DNA of 64,000 bases, taken from positions 124,001 to 188,000 of the forward strand of contig NZ_SIJB01000028.1 of assembly GCF_009910845.1 (NCBI RefSeq), in the 5' to 3' direction. The stretch comes from Chengkuizengella marina. Its GTDB lineage: Bacteria > Bacillota > Bacilli > Paenibacillales > KCTC-33759. The notes under the pieces were generated by a model. That model ran no database searches, was not told the origin of the DNA, and saw only the letters and a list, made by a program, of their open reading frames with translations. Shown piece after piece: positions 54,862 to 61,835 of the stretch. Numbering within the stretch: position 1 is the first letter of the stretch; every line of letters starts with the position of its first letter. The translations under genes and the position numbers were made by a program.

Positions 54862-55728
54862 ATGAGGAAACTAATTTTATTATCTATGATGAGCTTGTTG
54901 TTTTTAAGTGCTTGTACAAATACAAGTACAGACAGCTCAGAAGTGATCGCGGAGACGAGATTTGGAAATGTAACGAAAGAAGAAATGTACAGTTTAATGA
55001 AAGAACGCTTTGGTGAAAAAATTTTATCCGATGTATTATATGAGCAAATTCTTTCGCAAGAATACTCGGTTACAGAACAAGAACTAAAGGAAGCTTTTGA
55101 TGATTTACGAGACCAATTAGGATTATCTTATGAAGTATTGTTGAAACAGATGGGCTTTCAAAATGATGAGCAAATTAAAGAGATGTTAAGAGTACAATTA
55201 TTACAGCAAAAGGCAATATTAGAAACGATAGATGTAAGTGATGAAGAAATCAAGGAGTATTATGACAATCTCATTCCTGAAGTAAAGTTAAGTCAAATTG
55301 TAGTGGATGATGAAGTGACAGCAAACGAAATAAAACAAAAGCTAGAAGAAGGTGCTAGTTTCGAAGAATTAGCAAAAGAATATTCGACTGATGCTAATTC
55401 AGCATCTAATGGCGGAAATATAGGATGGCATGTTCTGGAGTTGGGAACTGATTTAGAAAAAACCCTTTCTTCACTTGATATAGAAGAGGTAAGTGATCTT
55501 GTAAAAGAAGGAGATGAGTTTTTCATCATAAAAATTACAGATCGAGAAGCGATGAAATCATTTGAAGAAATGAGAGAGGATATAAAAGAACAACTCATGA
55601 TTTCTAAAATAAAACCAGAAGATTTTGTTACAGTCTTACAAGAAAAAATTGATGATGCGAATGTAAAAATTAAAGATGATGATCTTAAAGATGTATTTTC
55701 AGATTTAGAAAATGTATTCAACCAGTAA
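54862..55728 (+). CDS. PrsA-like parvulin foldase lipoprotein
   Basis: 288 residues: lipobox LSAC at Cys18, an N-terminal chaperone part and a parvulin-type peptidyl-prolyl isomerase domain at about 140-235 (KLSQIVVDDEVTANEIKQKLEEGASFEELAKEYSTDANSA in shortened form, then NGGNIGWHVLELG). Family members assist folding of exported proteins outside the membrane. AAGGGAGGG precedes the ATG. It sits between two pairs of secreted toxins, which suggests a dedicated helper; a general housekeeping PrsA elsewhere cannot be excluded. Confidence 0.88.
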   Translation: MRKLILLSMMSLLFLSACTNTSTDSSEVIAETRFGNVTKEEMYSLMKERFGEKILSDVLYEQILSQEYSVTEQELKEAFDDLRDQLGLSYEVLLKQMGFQNDEQIKEMLRVQLLQQKAILETIDVSDEEIKEYYDNLIPEVKLSQIVVDDEVTANEIKQKLEEGASFEELAKEYSTDANSASNGGNIGWHVLELGTDLEKTLSSLDIEEVSDLVKEGDEFFIIKITDREAMKSFEEMREDIKEQLMISKIKPEDFVTVLQEKIDDANVKIKDDDLKDVFSDLENVFNQ

Positions 55729-55920
55729 AAAATGATTAACATGATGCGATTTGTTCAATTATAAAAATTAAAAGATAAATTTGATTTTATATCCTAGTGA
55801 AGGGAGTGATTTACTATGATTAATTTTAGTAGGATGAATAGTTAAACATGAGATATTTACATAATCAATGGAAAGCTCCCCCTCATTACAATTACACAAC
55901 TAAAAAGGAGATTATTAATA

Positions 55921-56934
55921 ATGAACAAATTTATAAAAAAGGTATTATCTATTGGTATAGCTGTCACATTAGGTTTTGGTACATTATTCAGTCCAAGTTT
56001 TACAGTTTCTGCTGCTAATAACGAAATAGCTTCAGGACAGGCTTCAATGGAATTGCTTGAAGACGATTCAATGCATGATTACCTAGATTTAATGACAACA
56101 CTACGATCTCAGAGTTGGACGCAATACATTCCTAATGCTGACCAACATATAAGTACGGCTAAAAATCGTGCGAAATCTTGGAGAGATAATATACAACCAC
56201 ATGGTCTTGAGATTATTCACAATGTAATAACTTATGAAACAGAATTTAACATAGCATACAACCGATTAATGCAATTTTCCAGTGATCTTGATGATCCATT
56301 AACTAAAATAGTATTTATTGGAAATGCTAATAGATTACAAAAAAGTCTAGCGGATCAAAGTGCTTCTGTGGAGGATGAACACAATATCATTGATAATTTC
56401 AAGAAACTTTTACGTGATGTAGATCGAGCTAATTTTCAACTTGACTACAATTACGCTTTTCAAAGGAAAATGGATATAGTAAGTGAAATTACTGTTTTGG
56501 AAAATAAAGTAGAAGAGATTAATCGAAAATATAATGAGAAAGAACTAACACCAGTTTGTGATGCTTTTGGTTGTCGCTGGATAGAAGTGCCTAAATTTGA
56601 TAAACATCAATTGGATTTAGAAAAAGCCAAAGCAGAAGAGGATTTACAAAATAAAAAAAATGAGCAATCTGCTATAAATGACGCTATTGTTCAATTAGGG
56701 CAATTTCTCATTGTAATTGATGGTGCGTATGATTTTATAGACAATGGTTTTAGTGGATTAAAGAATCAATGGAATGGTTTATCTCTAAAATTTGATAGAA
56801 TACTAGAAATTGTTACTAACGAAATAGATACTGATGATGACTTTTTAATAGCAACTTTAAATGATGCTAAGATTACATGGGATGATATACTGCAGTTGGC
56901 ACTTGTTATTGAAAGTAAAATGGATACATTTTAA
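55921..56934 (+). CDS. Helical toxin component 3 with Cys-containing polar insert, truncated
   Basis: 337 residues, signal peptide MNKFIKKVLSIGIAVTLGFG with cleavage after VSA. Its helices are homologous to component 4 (SWTQYIPNADQHISTAKNRAKSW; SASVEDEHNIIDNFKKLLRDVD; FIDNGFSGLKNQWNGLSLKFDRIL). At about 190-240 the hydrophobic hairpin is replaced by a polar coiled insert with the loop TPVCDAFGCRW, whose two Cys could form a disulfide. Beyond the stop, homology to component 4 continues (see 56935-57053), so the gene has lost a C-terminal extension. AAAAGGAG precedes the ATG. It probably still yields a stable protein. Confidence 0.72.
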   Translation: MNKFIKKVLSIGIAVTLGFGTLFSPSFTVSAANNEIASGQASMELLEDDSMHDYLDLMTTLRSQSWTQYIPNADQHISTAKNRAKSWRDNIQPHGLEIIHNVITYETEFNIAYNRLMQFSSDLDDPLTKIVFIGNANRLQKSLADQSASVEDEHNIIDNFKKLLRDVDRANFQLDYNYAFQRKMDIVSEITVLENKVEEINRKYNEKELTPVCDAFGCRWIEVPKFDKHQLDLEKAKAEEDLQNKKNEQSAINDAIVQLGQFLIVIDGAYDFIDNGFSGLKNQWNGLSLKFDRILEIVTNEIDTDDDFLIATLNDAKITWDDILQLALVIESKMDTF

Positions 56935-57053
56935 AGTAAGGTTATTGGTTGCTCCATTTCCATGGTGAGGGTGTCCGGTTCTTTGATATCCAATCTCATA
57001 GAGGAAATTATAAACGGGTTGCAGCGGATTATAGCTTTTGTCAAAATAATTGA
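56935..57053 (+). pseudogene. Decayed C-terminal extension of toxin component 3
   Basis: In frame after the component 3 stop the sequence reads SKVIGCSI, matching KRKVLGCSIP of component 4. A frame shift later (56961-57050, 30 codons to a TGA) it reads HGEGVRFFDIQSHRGNYKRV, which matches GEGVWFFEDSYAAGNWQVY, the fifth crystallin motif of component 4 (DNA near 58722). So component 3 once carried the same linker and crystallin part, of which a deletion of about 800 bases and a stop left only this. Confidence 0.75.
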
Positions 57054-57088
57054 AAGCAAAATGTAACCAAAGGAGGGGATTATTTCGT

Positions 57089-59035
57089 ATGAACAAATTT
57101 ACTAAAAAAGGATTATCTATTGTATTAGCAATGATGTTCAGTTTTGGATTATTTAGTTCAAATATTACGGTATATGCAATAAATAATGAAATATCTTCAT
57201 CATCTGAGGAAATTACAATCACGGATCCTGTTCTAGATTATATAGACTATATAACTCATGTAGGTCTTCCGAGTTGGATAAAACACATCCCTGGTATTGT
57301 TCCACATATTGATAGAGCAGGAAGTCACGCTAGGTCTTGGAAAAATCAAATTTATCCAGATGCTCTTAGAATCATTAACAATACTATTAATTATGATGAA
57401 GATTTTAATTCAACCTATAATTTATTAGTCAATTATTCTGAAAGGATGGAGGAGCCTGGAGTTAGAGCTTCGTTTATTTCAGAATTAAGTAATCTACAAG
57501 ATAGCTTTAGTTCAAGAAGTGCGTCTGTAGAAGATGAACATCGTATTATTAATAATTTTAAGAAGCACTTACGTGATGTGGACAAAGTTAATTTCCAAAA
57601 TGATTATAATACAGCTGTTCAAAAAAACATAAGCGAAGCAATGGAACAATTAGGGCAAATCATAAATCTTATAAATGGTGCCGTTACTTTTTTAGATCAA
57701 GGGTTTAGTGGATTAGAAAATCAATGGTTCTCATTATCTTTAAAGTTTGATAGATTACTAGAGATTGTGATGGAAGGAGTAGATGTTGATTCCTCTTTTG
57801 CGATAAAAGTAGCTTTAAACGATATAAAGAGTACCTGGAATGATACATTCGAATTAGCACTAACCATTCAAAATAAAATGGATCATTCATTTAAAAGAAA
57901 GGTTCTTGGTTGCTCCATTCCTTGGGGATCACCAAATCCTGCTGGGGAGGAGATTTATTATACCATATATGATGGAAAACCTGCAGCTGGCGGAAAAGAA
58001 TTGGGTAAGTTTGAAGGGACGGACTCCACTATCACTCTATCTTCAGCGTTGTATGATATTTTAGAAGTAAACAACCCTGACCAAACTTTATATGCGTCTA
58101 AGGAAGTGAATGTGAATGGTGAATTACTAAAATCAGATGCTTACCGACTACCTAGTATTTGGACATTGTCTGAAGCAGCCTTCCTATTTTCAGAAAAAGA
58201 CTTTCAGGGAGACTGTATTGTGCAGTTTAATTATTGGGGCAAGGCTGATTTAAACGATGCTGATTTTGACAACAAGTTGTTATCCATGTTAGTACGTGGA
58301 AATGTATATGTTAGACTATGGCAAGAAGCAAATTACAGAGGAATTGGACAAACCTTTTTCACGGAAGACAGTTATACTCAGGTTCGTAATTTTGGAGGAA
58401 AAGTTGTTGGTGCAAACACGGTATCTTCCATATATATAGAACCACAGAAAGAAGGTATCTATTTCTTTATGGAAGAAGATTTTAGTGGTAGTTTAACTTT
58501 TATGAGTACTAATCCTGGGGTAACACATAATAATAGTAGAAGGAATTTTATGAATAACAACCAATTATCATCAGTGAAAGTGATTGGTCCATATGCATTA
58601 GTTGTATATGATCTTAATCACTTTACAGGTGGAGGGGCTATCATTAAAGAGAATTTTGGAGGTCCTAATTTATCATCTGAACATATGAATAATAGAACTG
58701 AATCATTTAGTATATTTAATGGTGAAGGTGTGTGGTTCTTCGAGGATAGTTATGCAGCGGGAAATTGGCAAGTATATCCACAAGTAGCTGGGACATCGTC
58801 GAATTGTCGTTATATGAATGATTGTGCTGCTCAAGATTTATATGGAAACGGAGTAAAAGGAACTCCTATGCGTGGAGATACTTTATCTTCCGTACTCGTT
58901 ATTGGAGATTACAGTGTTACACTGTATGAACACCCAGATTATAAAGGTAATTTTGAAAATGTTGAACATTTAAGCATTTGGTTACTCCAAGTAGGGGATA
59001 ATAAAACTTCATCGTTTAAAATATATAGAAAATAG
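57089..59035 (+). CDS. Helical toxin component 4 fused to beta/gamma-crystallin motifs
   Basis: 648 residues. Signal peptide MNKFTKKGLSIVLAMMFSFG, cleavage after YA. Residues about 40-270 align with component 3 but without any insert: FQNDYNTAVQKN runs straight into ISEAMEQLGQIINLINGAV. Residues about 270-355 are a linker domain with KVLGCSIPWG. Residues about 356-648 contain six crystallin-type Greek-key motifs (AFLFSEKDFQGD; VRLWQEANYRG; IYFFMEEDFSG; LVVYDLNHFTGG; VWFFEDSYAAGNW; VTLYEHPDYKGNF), i.e. three domains. ATG 57089 follows GGAGGGG at about 12 bases. A role in target binding is inferred. Confidence 0.75.
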   Translation: MNKFTKKGLSIVLAMMFSFGLFSSNITVYAINNEISSSSEEITITDPVLDYIDYITHVGLPSWIKHIPGIVPHIDRAGSHARSWKNQIYPDALRIINNTINYDEDFNSTYNLLVNYSERMEEPGVRASFISELSNLQDSFSSRSASVEDEHRIINNFKKHLRDVDKVNFQNDYNTAVQKNISEAMEQLGQIINLINGAVTFLDQGFSGLENQWFSLSLKFDRLLEIVMEGVDVDSSFAIKVALNDIKSTWNDTFELALTIQNKMDHSFKRKVLGCSIPWGSPNPAGEEIYYTIYDGKPAAGGKELGKFEGTDSTITLSSALYDILEVNNPDQTLYASKEVNVNGELLKSDAYRLPSIWTLSEAAFLFSEKDFQGDCIVQFNYWGKADLNDADFDNKLLSMLVRGNVYVRLWQEANYRGIGQTFFTEDSYTQVRNFGGKVVGANTVSSIYIEPQKEGIYFFMEEDFSGSLTFMSTNPGVTHNNSRRNFMNNNQLSSVKVIGPYALVVYDLNHFTGGGAIIKENFGGPNLSSEHMNNRTESFSIFNGEGVWFFEDSYAAGNWQVYPQVAGTSSNCRYMNDCAAQDLYGNGVKGTPMRGDTLSSVLVIGDYSVTLYEHPDYKGNFENVEHLSIWLLQVGDNKTSSFKIYRK

Positions 59036-59078
59036 AATTGTTACTAGTTTCAATGGGTTTTTCGTAAAATTATTATTT

Positions 59079-59219
59079 AAAGGGGGTGGGAATGTAACCG
59101 TTTAATTAGAATGGCTGATTTTATGTATTTTATCTTAATAGTAAAGGAGTGATAATGAAAGATTTGAAAAAATTTATGGTTTAGGTTTACGAATTCTGCT
59201 TGGTTTTCGATCCGGTCAG
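59079..59219 (+). repeat. Toxin-region repeat, copy 2
   Basis: Second copy of the element at 51481-51660, with about 40 fewer bases. The ribosome site AAAGGGGGTG and the ATG-TAA start-stop (59092-59097) are retained. Here the second ribosome site AAAGGAGTGATA is followed by ATG and a nine-codon frame. It lies 78 bases before component 5. Confidence 0.7.
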
Positions 59220-59296
59220 TAAATGTTGCATACTTATTCATGTTTATTTTTTAAAGATTCTATATTATAAACTTTTGAGGAAGAGGGAGAAGTGTT

Positions 59297-59821
59297 ATGA
59301 AATTAAAAAAAATGGGTATCGCTATTCTCGCATTATTAACGATTTTATCTTTCCAAACTAATAGTCTGAATGTTTATGCAGCAGAAGATGCTGCACCAGC
59401 ATATAACGAATTATCTCAACAAATTCAAAATGTTATGGATTATGACGATAATTTTAAATTTATGATAAATATTTTATTTACGTCTGTGGATTCTGGGAAT
59501 CAAGAGTTATTTAATGAAGCAGCTGAAATTTTGAAGAAGGATCTTCTGAATCTTGAGACAAATGTATATAATTCTAACAAAAGAATGGTGGAATTGAGGC
59601 ATCAACTAATTAATTCAGGGGTTCAAGATTTAGATGAAATAGAGATCATTATACAACATTCATATACTATTCAAGATGGATTAAGATATGTTTTACATGC
59701 AGTTGAGGATGCTACTTCTGATTTCTCGTTCTGGGTCCCCTTCATGTTAGAGGATGCTAATGAAAAATGGAAATTTGTGATTGACTATATTTCAGCATTA
59801 AAAAGTGATTTTAATTTATGA
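59297..59821 (+). CDS. Minimal helical secreted protein (toxin component 5)
   Basis: 174 residues. Signal peptide MKLKKMGIAILALLTILSF with cleavage near VYA. The mature part is helical; YDDNFKFMINILFTSVDSGN and the heptad stretch KKDLLNLETNVYNSNKRMVELRHQL resemble the YDEDFNSTYNLLVNY and SASVEDEHRIINNF parts of component 4, and its end resembles the last helix there. It thus looks like a short version lacking hairpin and C-terminal domains. Gene order and GAGGAAGAGGGAG before the ATG support it. It could be an accessory or an immunity/inhibitory protein; unproved. Confidence 0.6.
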   Translation: MKLKKMGIAILALLTILSFQTNSLNVYAAEDAAPAYNELSQQIQNVMDYDDNFKFMINILFTSVDSGNQELFNEAAEILKKDLLNLETNVYNSNKRMVELRHQLINSGVQDLDEIEIIIQHSYTIQDGLRYVLHAVEDATSDFSFWVPFMLEDANEKWKFVIDYISALKSDFNL

Positions 59822-59900
59822 TTTAAAAATAAAACAGCTAGACATTGAAACCACACTTTGTTTTGCAGTGACCCCATAAAGTTAGACAGGTTAATTCATA

Positions 59901-60713
59901 TTAGGCAGCTTGTATGGTCTGAATTCGGTATTGTACTGGACTCAGGCCTTTTAGTTTTGCCTTAATTCGTTTGTGATTATAATAATGGATATAATTTTGT
60001 AGTTCCTCTTTAAAGTGCTCTATATTCTCTAACTCCTTTAGATAAAGAAATTCCGATTTCATAATACCAAAAAAGTTTTCAATGACCGCATTGTCGTAAC
60101 AGTTGCCCTTCCGGGACATGCTTTGAGTGATGTTTTGTTCTTTTAGGGCATGTCTATATTGCTTCATCTGATAATGCCATCCCTGATCTGAATGAATCAT
60201 CAACTTATCTTCATCTGTTAACCGTTCAAATGATTGATTTAACATCTCTGATACAAGTACATATGTTGGTCTGGAGCCGATTGTATAGGTGATAATTTCT
60301 CCATTAAATAAATCTAGCATCGGAGATAAATAGAGTTTCTCACCAAATAATTTAAATTCAGTGATATCTGTTACCCATTTTTCATTGGGTTTTTCTGCCT
60401 TAAAATTACGTTCTAAAATATTTGGAGCAATCTTTCCTACTTTTCCTTTATATGATCGATATTTTTTCATACGAACAAGGCATTTCAAACCTAATTCCTT
60501 CATGATAAGCTGTACTTTTTTATGATTTACTTTTAAACCTTGATTTATAAGTTCATCACGAATGCGTCGGTAACCGTAACGACCTTCATGTTCATCAAAA
60601 ATATCTTTTACTAACGTTTTTAGCGTCTCATCTTTATCTGGTTTCCCCAATCGTTTTATCCAGTAATAGTAAGTACTACGTGGAATATTTGCAAGTTTAA
60701 GAAGTGCTCTCAC
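59901..60713 (-). CDS. IS3-family transposase OrfB (DDE integrase)
   Basis: 270 residues visible; the true product is the OrfAB fusion. It has the HTH_21-like start RSTYYYWIKRLGK, FDEHEGRYGYRRIRDEL, and the rve catalytic core with WVTDITEF (Asp), MIHSDQGWHYQ (Asp) and CYDNAVIENFFGIMKSE (Glu, with the DDE(35)K Lys). The ending HYYNHKRIKAKLKGLSPVQYR is typical. The -1 frame is open from the slippery site at 60755 through this region. It carries out strand transfer; no stop interrupts it. Confidence 0.95.
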   Translation of the reverse strand: MRALLKLANIPRSTYYYWIKRLGKPDKDETLKTLVKDIFDEHEGRYGYRRIRDELINQGLKVNHKKVQLIMKELGLKCLVRMKKYRSYKGKVGKIAPNILERNFKAEKPNEKWVTDITEFKLFGEKLYLSPMLDLFNGEIITYTIGSRPTYVLVSEMLNQSFERLTDEDKLMIHSDQGWHYQMKQYRHALKEQNITQSMSRKGNCYDNAVIENFFGIMKSEFLYLKELENIEHFKEELQNYIHYYNHKRIKAKLKGLSPVQYRIQTIQAA

Positions 60714-60739
60714 CGGGAATTCTAACCTTAGTTCATAGA

Positions 60740-61261
60740 CTACTTTCGCTTTGTCTTTTTTGGTGATATTTCCTTGTTTTGAACTAAGGCATTCAACTTT
60801 TTTAAGTAGGCATTCTCCATGCGAAGACGTTCGACTTCTGCTTGAAGTGCTTCAAATGATCCTTCAGTTTGAGTTCGCTTATTTGTTTCTTTTTGATTTT
60901 TCTTTGTCATTGGAGAACGCCCCTTTTTCTTTAGTTTAAGGGCGTCTACTCCTTCCGTTTCGAACTGCTTTTTCCACTGTATTAGTGTAGAATGTGTTGG
61001 AAGATTGAAAATTGCGGCTGTTTCACGGATAGACGTCCCTTGTTCATTCATATAGTAAAGTATCTCTAGTTTATCTTCAATCGAATAAGTTGTATAGCTT
61101 TTTTCAAAAGCAGTCTCTCCATGATATTGGTACTGTCGAATCCAAGTATGGAATACACTTGGGTTCACTCCAATGAGTTTAGCTATGGTTTGATATCCTT
61201 CCGTTCCTTCCAAATATGTTTTGACGGCTTGTATTTTTTCTTGTGCTAGTAATTTGGCCAT
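60740..61261 (-). CDS. IS3-family transposase OrfA (helix-turn-helix)
   Basis: 173 residues with two helix-turn-helix domains: ALAQEKIQ-like start then TEGYQTIAKLIGVNPSVFHTWI, and YMNEQGTSIRETAAIFNLPTHSTLIQWKKQFE. The C-terminal leucine zipper (LQAEVERLRMENAYLKKLNAL) is typical of the IS150 group. It ends at a TAG shortly after the slippery site. It binds the inverted repeats and regulates transposition. Confidence 0.93.
   Translation of the reverse strand: MAKLLAQEKIQAVKTYLEGTEGYQTIAKLIGVNPSVFHTWIRQYQYHGETAFEKSYTTYSIEDKLEILYYMNEQGTSIRETAAIFNLPTHSTLIQWKKQFETEGVDALKLKKKGRSPMTKKNQKETNKRTQTEGSFEALQAEVERLRMENAYLKKLNALVQNKEISPKKTKRK
60755..60761 (-). promoter_or_regulatory. Programmed -1 frameshift site A-AAA-AAG
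   Basis: In OrfA frame the sequence is CCA AAA AAG, the exact A_AAA_AAG heptamer. Slipping one base back gives AAA AAA GAC and continues without stop into OrfB (KKDKAKVVYELRLEFP). Confidence 0.85.
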
Positions 61262-61384
61262 AATAAAACTGCACCTCTAATTTGATAATGGTGTCTAACA
61301 ATTGGGGTGCAGTTCATTTTCGGAGTGTGGTTTATTTCTTATTCATATATTTTTCTGAGGAGGTAGTAGTAGTCTACTAAATTT

Positions 61385-61472
61385 AAAATCTTCTAATTTG
61401 TTCTTACTTTGAAAAAAGATTATGCGTTGGACTCTGATCTCTAACTTTCTGCTTGGTTTTCGATTCAGTCAG
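61385..61472 (+). repeat. Toxin-region repeat, copy 3 (partial)
   Basis: Shares TTCTAATTTGTTCTTA, TTTGAAAA and TTTCTGCTTGGTTTTCGATTC with the second half of copies 1 and 2, in the same direction. It lies just beyond the IS, so copies now stand before, inside and after the toxin genes. Confidence 0.65.
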
Positions 61473-61835
61473 AGAAGGTGAATTGACGGCTAAAGATTTT
61501 ACGTTGCTGACCATTTCCAGCAACAACCTCATATCTTCAGTTTTCAAAGAGCAATCTGCATAGACTTATTATAGCATGATTTTGTAAATTGGTTAGTGTT
61601 ATATCACTAATATTATTTGTTCCAGAAATATTTCAATATTCATTTAAAAGCATCGTTATTCCCCCAAATCTTCTGATAATTAAAAATTTCCATTTAAAGA
61701 TAACTTCATAATCATATTAAAGAATTTATTTAATATAATTAAATTAACAAAAAAAGTAATTAATGAATTTTTTTGTTATGATTTATTTATTAAAAAGGTA
61801 GAAAAAGAAAATATGACTTGGGAGGAACTATATTT
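61473..61835. other. Intergenic region before the P450 gene
   Basis: It holds a perfect 7-bp hairpin GTTGCTG/CAGCAAC (61503-61524) and, on the minus strand at about 61538-61560, TTGCTCTTTGAAAACTGAAG, which resembles the boxA region of Bacillales rRNA operon spacers. No rRNA gene is present. TG-T-TATGAT at 61774-61782 is an extended -10 that can serve the P450 gene. Confidence 0.4.

Larger units (their letters stand above)
59864..61316 (-). mobile_element. IS3-family (IS150 group) insertion sequence
   Basis: About 1453 bases. The ends match imperfectly over about 25 bases (left TGCAGTGACCCC...GTTAGACA; right, complement, TGAACTGCACCCC...GTTAGACA) and both begin TG. TTT flanks both ends (59861-59863, 61317-61319), the expected 3-base target duplication. 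Two frames on the minus strand encode OrfA and OrfB with a slippery site between them. Both frames are open, so the element may be active. Confidence 0.9.
59848..61333 (+). terminator. Intrinsic terminator split by IS insertion
   Basis: AAACCACACT (59848-59857) and AGTGTGGTTT (61324-61333) are exact complements, now 1466 bases apart. Removing the IS and one copy of the TTT duplication restores a 10-bp stem with a loop of about 10 bases, followed by ATTTCTTATT, i.e. an ordinary terminator for the component 5 transcript. Confidence 0.7.

Noticed and set aside
55816..55845. Nine-codon frame after GGGAGTGAT before toxin component 3
   Set aside because: Good ribosome site but too short and with no copy elsewhere to compare; kept only as a possible leader.
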